From positions 1 to 64,000 of the forward strand of contig JABDHF010000004.1 in the NCBI GenBank assembly GCA_013285595.1: DNA of 64,000 bases, read 5' to 3'. This document shows, one piece after another, positions 30,702 through 39,016 of the stretch. The position numbers and the translations under genes were made by a program. The stretch's first letter is position 1; every line of letters starts with the position of its first letter. The stretch is from Bacteroidota bacterium (GTDB lineage: Bacteria; Bacteroidota; Bacteroidia; Chitinophagales; Chitinophagaceae). A model generated the notes under the pieces. The model ran no database searches and was not told the origin of the DNA. It saw only the letters and a list, made by a program, of their open reading frames with translations.

Positions 30702-31466
30702 TTACTTGTTCTTATTTTTAAACTTCCTGTTTTTATTAAAGTTGTTGCTATAGCTGCCACCAGTGCCGTTATTGTCGCGGAAGTTGTTATTGTTATTATT
30801 GCGCGAATTGCCGCCCTGGCTGCCCTGGCCACCCTGGTTGTTACCTTTAAAGTTGCGGTTGTTGTTACTATTGTTGTTGCTATTATTATTGCGCTGCTTG
30901 AAGCCACGGTTATTACTGCTATTGTCGTAGTGCACACGGTAGCCGCCGGTCTCATATTTCAGCTGTCCGCCGGTTATTTCGGCAAGCTCGTTCTTTATCA
31001 TGTCGTCATGCACAGGCTCTTTATGCCAGTTGGCATAGGCCAGCTTCATGTAGTAGCCTATTGCCTGTGTAAGGCCATGGCGCTTCTCTTCATCAGTTTC
31101 GGCAAGGGCTTTATCCAGCAGCGCCAGTATATTCTTGCCCAGGTGCCGGTGCCTTATAGGCTCCTGCGGATACGGCAGCACTTCAGGCTTCTTAAATATC
31201 ATCTCCGGTGTAGGGCACGGGTATGGCGCATCTACATCCAGGTTAAAATCAGTCATCTGGAACAGGTGGTCCCAAAGCTTGTGTTTATAGTCCTCAATAG
31301 TTTTCAGGTGTGGATTGAGGGTACCCATCAGCTCTATGATCACCTCAGCCTGTTTCAACCGCTTTTCCCGGTCTTCCACACTGATGAGGTATTCGATCAT
31401 TTTTTGCACATTACGTCCGTATTCAGGCATGAGCAGCTTGCTCCGCGTGGTATTATATTCCATCAA
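30702..31466 (-). CDS. DUF4290 domain-containing protein with Asn-rich low-complexity tail
   Basis: MEYNTTRSKLLMPEYGRNVQKMIEYLISVEDREKRLKQAEVIIELMGTLNPHL; C-terminus NNNSNNNSNNNRNFKGNNQGGQGSQGGNSRNNNNNNFRDNNG. Confidence 0.88.
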   Translation of the reverse strand: MMEYNTTRSKLLMPEYGRNVQKMIEYLISVEDREKRLKQAEVIIELMGTLNPHLKTIEDYKHKLWDHLFQMTDFNLDVDAPYPCPTPEMIFKKPEVLPYPQEPIRHRHLGKNILALLDKALAETDEEKRHGLTQAIGYYMKLAYANWHKEPVHDDMIKNELAEITGGQLKYETGGYRVHYDNSSNNRGFKQRNNNSNNNSNNNRNFKGNNQGGQGSQGGNSRNNNNNNFRDNNGTGGSYSNNFNKNRKFKNKNK

Positions 31467-31629
31467 AATTTTAAAAAATTGTAAGCTAAGGAAAAGATTT
31501 CTATCGAATCGAAGCTTAAAAACCGGGCCCCGAACGGGTACACCAGCATAAGCTATAGCAAATATAGGGGTTCACTGTTCAAATAACAAAATTCAATTTA
31601 GCAAATGCCAGCAGCCTATCTGTTTGAAA

Positions 31630-31842
31630 TTATTGACGAGGACTTCTCTTGTGATTGCTAAACACTATATATAACCAACAAGATATTGATATTATCCAGG
31701 AAGCGATATTCCAATGCACAATCCACACTGACCAAAAATCTTTGCCAGCGCCTTCAAGTTGCACTAATCCCCATATGGTTACAGTTAACCCTATTGAGAT
31801 TATACTAAATATTGATCCCAATATGATTATCACTATCCGCAT
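31630..31842 (-). CDS. Small two-TM hypothetical membrane protein
   Basis: 70 aa, MRIVIIILGSIFSIISIGLTVTIWGLV...WIISISCWLYIVFSNHKR. Confidence 0.45.
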   Translation of the reverse strand: MRIVIIILGSIFSIISIGLTVTIWGLVQLEGAGKDFWSVWIVHWNIASWIISISCWLYIVFSNHKRSPRQ

Positions 31843-31918
31843 AATGTAAATTTAATAAAAACTCCAGCTAGAGCCCGAAGTTCAAATAACAAAATCCATA
31901 TCTCAACTCATTAAAAAT

Positions 31919-31946
31919 GCAAACCCCGCCAAAAGGCGGGGCTTGC
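31919..31946 (-). terminator. Terminator of the 31973..34336 gene
   Basis: gcaaaccccgcc-aaaa-ggcggggcttgc. Confidence 0.7.
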
Positions 31947-31972
31947 TATTTAAGTATGAGCTTATGTCCGGA

Positions 31973-34336
31973 TTATTCTACTACAATACGGCCTACATAT
32001 TTACCACTAGTTGTAGTCACTGACAAAAGATAAACGCCTGGCGCCTGGTTCAGTTGTACATCGGTAATATTGTTGGTAGCCGCAGTAAATTCTTTTACTT
32101 TCTCACCTACGATATTAGAGATCACAATGTGCGCCTGCTCATTGTTCTGAGATAATATGTTCAAAGTAAATGTGCCTCTGTTTGGGTTAGGGTATATGGT
32201 AATTTCATTCTGAGAATTACCTGTATTGGTAACTGACAAAAGGCATGTAGCTGTTGACAGTACATTTACGGCCTGTGTAGCTGCAAGTGTTCCACAGTCG
32301 TTACTAACCGTATAGCTAATAGTAGCTGCACCTGCCGATACGCCCGTCACAAGCCCTGACGATGTTATAGTGGCAATAGATGAATTGGTGCTGCTCCATG
32401 TTCCGCTTCCGGCAACGTCTGATAAAGTTGCGGTATCGCCCTGGCATATAGTAACCAGGCCAGTAATGATACCTGCATCAGGCAATGGATTGATCGTAAT
32501 ACTAGTGCTTGTGCCAATGCTGCCGCAAATATTGGCAACTGTGTAAGATATGGTAACACTGCCACCAGAAACACCATGCACTATACCAAAGCCATCTACA
32601 GTAGCTATGGCCGTACTGGTGCTGCTCCATGTGCCGCTTGCAGCGCCATCGTTCAGAGTAGTGCTTGCGCCAGCGCATAATACAGAGCTGCCGGTAATGG
32701 TGCCTGCCGTTGTAGGTGCTGTAAGAACAATAACTGAAGCCGACGTAGAACAACCAGCTGCAGTGTACGTAATAGTTGCAGAGCCTGTTGCGCCGCCGCC
32801 AGTTACAACACCAGTGCTGGAAACAGAGGCGGCACTGCTGCTACTGCTGCTCCATGTGCCGGGAACAGTGGCATCGTGCAGTGTGGTGGTGGCGCCTATA
32901 CAAACGCTGGTAGTACCGGTAATGCTGGCAGGAAGAGGGTTTACGGTAAATATAGCAGTAATGCCGCATCCTGTAGCAGTATTCGTGTTTGTAATTACTG
33001 TAGTGCCAGGCCCTGCACCATACACCGTGCTCCCGGATACGGTTGCAACTGATATGGTGCCACTTGTCCAGCTGCCACTTGGAGACGAACTTAGTGTTGT
33101 TGTGGCTCCTACGCATGCGTGCATAGTTCCCGTAATGGCTGATGGCAGAGAGTTGACTGTAACTGTTGAATAAGAATGATGGCCAGAGAGGTTATAGGTA
33201 ATAGTTGCGGTGCCAAAAGAAACGCCGCCCATAGTGCCTGAAGAATTTACTGTAGCTACAAAGGTATTGCTGCTGCTCCATGTGCCGCCAGTAGCGCTGA
33301 ACGACAACGCTGTGGTGCTGCCAGCGCATACAGACAGTGTACCTGCAATGCTATCGTTAAGGTCGCAGGTAGGGCAGTTAATGTGGTATTCAATAACTGG
33401 GTATTGCAGGCCTGTTGCCGCTACACCGCCATAGGTATATCCCCAGTTTGGTATATATAAGCCTCCCCAAGGCGAATTTGAAGCAATAGGGCTGCCAAAA
33501 TAACCTACATTCTTATCAGCTGTATCGTAGATAGGAAAGGAATAAGAGCCTGCGCTGCCTGCATATTGTACAACGCTAAAAAACTCACCGTATTTTACAT
33601 CTCCCGATGCATACTGTACTGTATCAAATGGGTGGTATGTAGCATCGCCGCTTTTAAATGTAAGTGACATAGCTGCCGAGCTGCCCGCCGGTACTGAATA
33701 AGGAGTGGCTAAGGCGATAGGCCAGGCGATACCGAAAGACGTTGTATCGTGAGTACCTAAAACAATAGATTGCACGTAGGGCGTTGTTACTACACCAGGG
33801 TTCCTGCCAGCAATGTTTCTAGTGCTGTCGTACATCATCTGAAGCCACTTTAAAGTGTCTACGCCATACAATGCCGGGGTGCTGCCTGTCTCGAAATATT
33901 GAGGCAAATTTGTGGTGTTATTACCATTGCCATATACAAATGCTAACCGCAAAGTATCCTTGACCAATGGTTTTGCATTGTTGCGTAGGTAGGCGCCATA
34001 TACCCTTACAGAGTCAATGGTGTACGCGTCTCCCGGTCCTACTTTAATAGTGGAACCATATATGCTGGCATCGTTCCATGTATTTAGAACAGGTGCAAAT
34101 GACAATCCATCTGAAGTAAAGCCATTCAGAGAATATGTCGGCAATCCCGAAATTGCGTCTATATAGCCAAGTAAACTGGTAGTATCGTTCCATAATTGAA
34201 GATATCCGCCATCAACAGCCGGGGTATTATTTGCCTGATAGTCTGCGTAGCTGTACCAGCGGGTAACCTGCGCTTCAGATCTGAGGGCGCTGAAAAAAAC
34301 AGCGCATAGGGAGAAGAGTATAAGTTTGGTCTTCAT
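31973..34336 (-). CDS. Secreted BIG2/Ig-like repeat protein with T9SS sorting domain
   Basis: N-terminal secreted domain, about 6 BIG2-like repeats (GGTWSSSNTFVATVNSSGTMGGVSFGTATITYN), C-terminal ITIYPNPNRGTFTLNIL...GVYLLSVTTTSGKYVGRIVVE. Confidence 0.92.
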   Translation of the reverse strand: MKTKLILFSLCAVFFSALRSEAQVTRWYSYADYQANNTPAVDGGYLQLWNDTTSLLGYIDAISGLPTYSLNGFTSDGLSFAPVLNTWNDASIYGSTIKVGPGDAYTIDSVRVYGAYLRNNAKPLVKDTLRLAFVYGNGNNTTNLPQYFETGSTPALYGVDTLKWLQMMYDSTRNIAGRNPGVVTTPYVQSIVLGTHDTTSFGIAWPIALATPYSVPAGSSAAMSLTFKSGDATYHPFDTVQYASGDVKYGEFFSVVQYAGSAGSYSFPIYDTADKNVGYFGSPIASNSPWGGLYIPNWGYTYGGVAATGLQYPVIEYHINCPTCDLNDSIAGTLSVCAGSTTALSFSATGGTWSSSNTFVATVNSSGTMGGVSFGTATITYNLSGHHSYSTVTVNSLPSAITGTMHACVGATTTLSSSPSGSWTSGTISVATVSGSTVYGAGPGTTVITNTNTATGCGITAIFTVNPLPASITGTTSVCIGATTTLHDATVPGTWSSSSSSAASVSSTGVVTGGGATGSATITYTAAGCSTSASVIVLTAPTTAGTITGSSVLCAGASTTLNDGAASGTWSSTSTAIATVDGFGIVHGVSGGSVTISYTVANICGSIGTSTSITINPLPDAGIITGLVTICQGDTATLSDVAGSGTWSSTNSSIATITSSGLVTGVSAGAATISYTVSNDCGTLAATQAVNVLSTATCLLSVTNTGNSQNEITIYPNPNRGTFTLNILSQNNEQAHIVISNIVGEKVKEFTAATNNITDVQLNQAPGVYLLSVTTTSGKYVGRIVVE

Positions 34337-34437
34337 CTTATTATAAATTTAATTGTAAAACTATGTTTAAAGAAGGTCGTGGGCAAAAAAAATGTACAAG
34401 TGTGCCGGAAAATAGTTTATCCGTGTTACGTTGATCA

Positions 34438-35997
34438 TTACAATTTGATCAGGTCATCGGTCTGTGTATCGTAAAAGTTGTATTCGGTAAGCGGGGCGTT
34501 GTTATCGGCCACTACCTTTACTTTTACTTTATGTTCCTTGTCCCATTTTTTTACAATAGAAGGTTTGAAGAAAGAACCTTTTGTAAGATATGCTTCCAGT
34601 ATGGGGTTCACATATAAGGTGAGATTTCTGTGCCCTTGTGTAATGATGTATTTCAGGTCTTTTTCAATATCGTCGCCAAGCAATATAGATGGCCCAATAG
34701 TGCCGGTGCCTTTGCAGGTTGGGCACACTTCGGCGGTCGAAATATTCAACTCAGGGCGCAAACGCTGGCGGGTGATCTGCATCAGCCCGAACTTGGATAC
34801 CGGCAATATGGTATGGCGGGCGCGGTCTGTAACCATCAGCTCTTCCATAGCATCATACAGCTGCTTGCGGTTCTCGGGCAGCTTCATATCTATGAAGTCC
34901 ACGATGATGATACCGCCCAGGTCGCGCAGTCGCATTTGCCTTACTATTTCCTGTGCAGCCTCAAGATTAGTGGCAAGGGCATTTTGCTCCTGTCCTGCCT
35001 CACCGCTGCGTGTGCCACTGTTCACGTCTATTACATGCAGCGCTTCCGTATGTTCTATGATCAGGTATGCGCCACTGTTCAGGTTTACTGTTTTACCAAA
35101 CGAGGATTTTACCTGTTTGGAAACCCCATAAGTATCAAAAATTGCCTGGCCATTGTTGTGAAAGATCACTATCTCTTCCTGGTCGGGCGATATGCGCGAT
35201 ATATATTCCTTGGTTACTGATAGCAGCTTTTTGTCGTTCACCGCTATCTTCTGGAATTTGTCGCTCAGGAGGTCGCGGAGGATAGAGGTGGTCTTGTCTT
35301 GCTCACTAAGCACCATCTGTGGCGGCTTTGCACCCTTTAGGTTGCTTTGTAAGGTCTTCCATGTCTTTTCCAGCTCCAAGATGTCGTTGTGCAGCTCTGC
35401 AGTATTCTTTCCCTCAGCAGCAGTACGCACTATTACCCCAAAATTCTTTGGTTTTATGCTTTCCACTATACGCTGCAATCTTTTACGCTCTTCAGCAGAA
35501 TGTATCTTGCGGGAAATAGCCACTACGTCGTTGAATGGTGTAACAACTACAAAGCGCCCCGGCAGCGATATTTCGCAGCTCAGGCGTGGGCCTTTTGACG
35601 AGATGGGCTCCTTTAATACCTGTACTATTATTTCAGGCTTACCAGTAAAAACTTCTGTTATTTTCCCGGTCTTAAGTATTTCGGCTTCGTTCTTGAATTT
35701 GCCAAAGTCTTCGCCCCATGACGGGTTACCATCCACAGATTGTTTTGTGAATTTAAGCAGCGATCGCAAATAAGGGCTAAGGTCTGTATAGTGAAGGAAT
35801 GCATCTTTCTCATAACCCACATCCACAAAAACAGCATTCAGCCCAGGCATCAGTTTCTTGATCTTACCAAGGTACAGATCGCCAACTGCAAATTGATTTT
35901 GCCCGCGGCCGTAATGAAGTTCTACCAGCTTCTTATCTTCTAATAAAGCTATCTCTACACCTTCATCCGATGCATTAATAATAAGTTCTTTGTTCAT
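34438..35997 (-). CDS. rng: Ribonuclease E/G family protein
   Basis: MNKELIINASDEGVEIALLEDKKLVELHYGRGQNQFAVGDLYLGKIKKLMPGLNAVFVDVGYEKDAFLHY...IDVNSGTRSGEAGQEQNALATNLEAAQEIVRQMRLRDLGGIIIVDFIDM. Confidence 0.96.
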   Translation of the reverse strand: MNKELIINASDEGVEIALLEDKKLVELHYGRGQNQFAVGDLYLGKIKKLMPGLNAVFVDVGYEKDAFLHYTDLSPYLRSLLKFTKQSVDGNPSWGEDFGKFKNEAEILKTGKITEVFTGKPEIIVQVLKEPISSKGPRLSCEISLPGRFVVVTPFNDVVAISRKIHSAEERKRLQRIVESIKPKNFGVIVRTAAEGKNTAELHNDILELEKTWKTLQSNLKGAKPPQMVLSEQDKTTSILRDLLSDKFQKIAVNDKKLLSVTKEYISRISPDQEEIVIFHNNGQAIFDTYGVSKQVKSSFGKTVNLNSGAYLIIEHTEALHVIDVNSGTRSGEAGQEQNALATNLEAAQEIVRQMRLRDLGGIIIVDFIDMKLPENRKQLYDAMEELMVTDRARHTILPVSKFGLMQITRQRLRPELNISTAEVCPTCKGTGTIGPSILLGDDIEKDLKYIITQGHRNLTLYVNPILEAYLTKGSFFKPSIVKKWDKEHKVKVKVVADNNAPLTEYNFYDTQTDDLIKL

Positions 35998-36160
35998 TCG
36001 TCAGTACCAATTCCGCTCCGGCAACAAGCGCCCCCATAGTATCAGCGAGGCCTTAAGGCTGTAATAATAAACCCGCACATCGCCTGCTGCGCATTGGTAC
36101 GCATGCACGCGATGTGCTGATTTAACGGCAACGTTTGTAAGGGAAGCAGTGGTTAATAGC

Positions 36161-36253
36161 CTACTTGTTCTTCTTATGACGGTTCTTTCTCAGACGTTTT
36201 TTACGTTTGTGAGTGGCTATCTTATGACGTTTTCTTTTTTTACCGCAAGGCAT
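36161..36253 (-). CDS. 30-aa basic mini-protein, AURKAIP1/COX24 (mS38)-like
   Basis: Hand translation: MPCGKKRKRHKIATHKRKKRLRKNRHKKNK*. Absent from the ORF track because of its length. Confidence 0.85.
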   Translation of the reverse strand: MPCGKKRKRHKIATHKRKKRLRKNRHKKNK

Positions 36254-36273
36254 ACTTGAGTTATTTTATTTAG

Positions 36274-37137
36274 TTACTTTAATGAATTTATATGTTGATC
36301 GATTTCTTTACTAAAGCCCGGATCATTTACGATCTGTTTGCATTTTTCCAATAGTTCAATAGCCTTCTTCTTATCACCCTTTCCTTCATAGGCCTGTGCC
36401 AGGAAGTACAATGCTTCTTTATTCTCAGGCTCTGTCTTCAATATTGTTTCAAAGCGGCCCACTGCTTTGTCAAACTGGCCCGACTGTATAGACATTCTGC
36501 CTAACAGCATGTTAGCAGGTATATCATCTGGTTTTTCACGGGTAATTGCCAATAGTATCTGTACACCCCGCATCGGTTCTCCCGTGCCTTCTATATATCC
36601 TGTAGCCAGCGCCAGCTTTGTGTCTTCGTTGTCCGGATCTATCTTTAACGACTGCTCTAAACAACTAACTGCCTCACCCGCTTCCCACGCCTGCACTGAT
36701 GGTGATTGCTCACTTTCCATCAACTGCAAAAAGAATTGGCCTGCAAAGGTGAGCTTTTTTTCCGAATTTTCCAATTTCGCTGCACGCGCATTATAATATG
36801 CTGCAACAGGCATTTGTTTTGCCCGCTCCCAGACCTTGGAAAGGCGTAAAAAAACAGAAGCCATCCGCGACGAGTCGTGAATGGCTGTAAGTTCATTTTC
36901 GATGGTTACTACCGTGTCAGCAACTGTTTTCGGGAGCTGCTTACGCGACACGGTTACTATAGAGTCGAAAGAGGCGGGCTTCATGGTGTTAGGGCCCTGG
37001 GATACTGATCCACCTGAATTAGGACGTTGCATTTCGGCAACATTCTTTTTAAGTGGTGGTATCGTATTACCTCCCCAGTATAAAAGAGCGATTAGTGTTA
37101 CTGCAATTGCAATTGTGATGTAGTGTATTGCCTTCAA
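36274..37137 (-). CDS. Membrane-anchored tetratricopeptide repeat protein
   Basis: N-terminal TM, then TPR-like YIEGTGEPMRGVQILLAITREKPDDIPANMLLGRMSIQSGQFDKAVGRFETILKTEPENKEALYFLAQAYEGKGDKKKAIELLEKC. Confidence 0.88.
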   Translation of the reverse strand: MKAIHYITIAIAVTLIALLYWGGNTIPPLKKNVAEMQRPNSGGSVSQGPNTMKPASFDSIVTVSRKQLPKTVADTVVTIENELTAIHDSSRMASVFLRLSKVWERAKQMPVAAYYNARAAKLENSEKKLTFAGQFFLQLMESEQSPSVQAWEAGEAVSCLEQSLKIDPDNEDTKLALATGYIEGTGEPMRGVQILLAITREKPDDIPANMLLGRMSIQSGQFDKAVGRFETILKTEPENKEALYFLAQAYEGKGDKKKAIELLEKCKQIVNDPGFSKEIDQHINSLK

Positions 37138-37188
37138 GTCTTAAAATTTTCGAGGCAAAGGTAACAAAATCACTCTTGCGGTTATTCT

Positions 37189-37515
37189 TTAATCATGTTC
37201 TACCAAATCAGCGTCGGAATGTTCTGCCAACTCATGCTTTGAATCTTTAACTGCCTGAACGAATTCTTTTGCCGGCTTAAACGCTGGTATAAAGTGCTCA
37301 GGTATTTCTACCGCTACATTCTTTTTAATATTACGGCCTATTTTAGCGGCACGTTTTTTCAGGATAAAGCTGCCAAATCCACGCACGTATACCGGCTCAC
37401 CTTCTACTAAAGATTCTTTTACTTCTTTAAAGAATGTTTCTAATGCCACCAGGATATCCACCTTTGGTATTCCTGTCTTTTCAGCAATACTCCCTACAAC
37501 ATCTGCTTTTCTCAT
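37189..37515 (-). CDS. HU family DNA-binding protein
   Basis: MRKADVVGSIAEKTGIPKVDILVALETFFKEVKESLVEGEPVYVRGFGSFILKKRAAKIGRNIKKN...IPAFKPAKEF. ATG at 37515 preferred over the 37605 ORF start. Confidence 0.93.
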   Translation of the reverse strand: MRKADVVGSIAEKTGIPKVDILVALETFFKEVKESLVEGEPVYVRGFGSFILKKRAAKIGRNIKKNVAVEIPEHFIPAFKPAKEFVQAVKDSKHELAEHSDADLVEHD

Positions 37516-37876
37516 AACATAAAATTTGAAAATAATTAAACCGCTTTCACGAGGATATGTATCACTTGGTGCGCAACTAAAATCAAGAATCAGTCCATTT
37601 TTCACACATTAGATAAATAATTTTTCGTAAGGCAGCTTTGGCCCTAGATCAATGTAGGTACATAAATAGATAAACCCTTTATAATCAGCGCTTACAGTGG
37701 TTTTTATAATTTGTTAACGATCTATTATGTAAATATTAATTGTCCATACTTAAACTCTAAAATATGTAAAATACACTGGATGTGGGGAATATAATGAGGA
37801 AATAACTCCACACTTTATTGGGGAAATACACACTTTTAGCTCGAAATTTTAGCTCCGCTATTGATAATACATCAAT

Positions 37877-37884
37877 TACTTTTG
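37877..37884 (+). promoter_or_regulatory. Bacteroidota -7 box within the ORF-called N-terminus of ctaA
   Basis: TACTTTTG (TAnnTTTG) 18 nt upstream of an in-frame TTG at 37902. Confidence 0.5.
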
Positions 37885-37901
37885 CTAAAAATTTCGTTTG
37901 T

Positions 37902-38972
37902 TTGGAAAATAAGAAGAAAAAAGCGGTGGCGTGGTGGCTGTTGGCCGGGGTAATAATGATCATTATACAAACTCTGCTGGGCGGCGTAACCAGGCTTACC
38001 GGTTCAGGCCTGTCGATCACTAAATGGAATCCCCTCTTCGGGATACTGCCCCCACTCAATGCCAAACAATGGAACGATGCCTTTGAAGGCTACAAACAAA
38101 TAGGGCAGTTTAAATATATAAATAGCAGCTTTTCGCTCGACGACTTTAAATCCATCTTCTTCTGGGAATGGCTGCATCGGTTTTGGGCACGGATGCTGGG
38201 CGTTGTATTTGTCGCAGGTTTCGTCTACTTCCTGGTAAAAAAATATTTCGACCGGCAAATGATCAGGCCATTTATTGTCCTGTTCATTCTCGGCGGGTTA
38301 CAGGGCCTTATAGGCTGGCTAATGGTAAAGACCGGCCTGAACTCAGAGGATATTCATGTGAACTATATCGCCCTGGCCTGCCATTTCGTATCTGCCATGA
38401 TACTCGCGTGCTACACGTTATGGTTCGCTCTGCAATTACTCGTGCCTGCCGAAAACAGAGTCACAAATACCGGCCTCAGCAATTTTACCATCATTATCAT
38501 TATTGTGCTTTTTGTGCAATTAACTTATGGCGCATTCATGGCGGGCCTTAAAGCAGCAATGGCAGCCCATACCTGGCCCGACATCAACGGCATGTACCTG
38601 CCACAAACCGTCTTTACCAATAACCTTGTACATGATGACAATATAGGGGCGCTCAGTATAAATGTGCATTTTATGCACCGCACTATAGCTTACCTGCTGT
38701 TCACCTTACTAATGTTCTGGTTTGGCGCTACATCCCGGGCCAGTCGCGCACCATCTGCGAGCCTCTTAGTAAAAACACGATGGTGGCCGTTTTTATTGGT
38801 ATGGCTACAGGTAATACTAGGTATTGTTACCGTGCTTTCGTCCCCATATATAGTACCCGGTAAGTTCGGCACATTTGAACTGCTCGCAGAAACACACCAA
38901 TTGGTGGCTATGTTCCTATTGATGTCGCTGGTGGTGAATTTGTATACGGTGAAGCGTACCGCGAGTAAATAG
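37902..38972 (+). CDS. ctaA: COX15/CtaA family heme A synthase
   Basis: MENKKKKAVAWWLLAGVIMIIIQTLLGGVTRLTGSGLSITKWNPLFGILPPLN...WEWLHRFWARMLG. The ORF track starts at TTG 37818; TTG 37902 fits the promoter better. Confidence 0.9.
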   Translation: MENKKKKAVAWWLLAGVIMIIIQTLLGGVTRLTGSGLSITKWNPLFGILPPLNAKQWNDAFEGYKQIGQFKYINSSFSLDDFKSIFFWEWLHRFWARMLGVVFVAGFVYFLVKKYFDRQMIRPFIVLFILGGLQGLIGWLMVKTGLNSEDIHVNYIALACHFVSAMILACYTLWFALQLLVPAENRVTNTGLSNFTIIIIIVLFVQLTYGAFMAGLKAAMAAHTWPDINGMYLPQTVFTNNLVHDDNIGALSINVHFMHRTIAYLLFTLLMFWFGATSRASRAPSASLLVKTRWWPFLLVWLQVILGIVTVLSSPYIVPGKFGTFELLAETHQLVAMFLLMSLVVNLYTVKRTASK

Positions 38973-39003
38973 ATTTGACAACTTTTTTAAAAGTTGTCAA
39001 ATC
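38972..39003. terminator. Bidirectional terminator between convergent genes
   Basis: gatttgacaactttt-tt-aaaagttgtcaaatc, perfect 15-bp arms. Confidence 0.85.
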
Positions 39004-39016
39004 CTCACGTTTACCG

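Noticed and set aside
30641-30955. 104-aa minus-strand ORF of Thr/Ala/Ile repeats
   Set aside because: Out-of-frame shadow of the Asn-rich tail of the DUF4290 gene.
34360-34440. Possible extra regulatory RNA downstream of the rng stop
   Set aside because: AT-rich with no convincing stem-loop or conserved motif by inspection.
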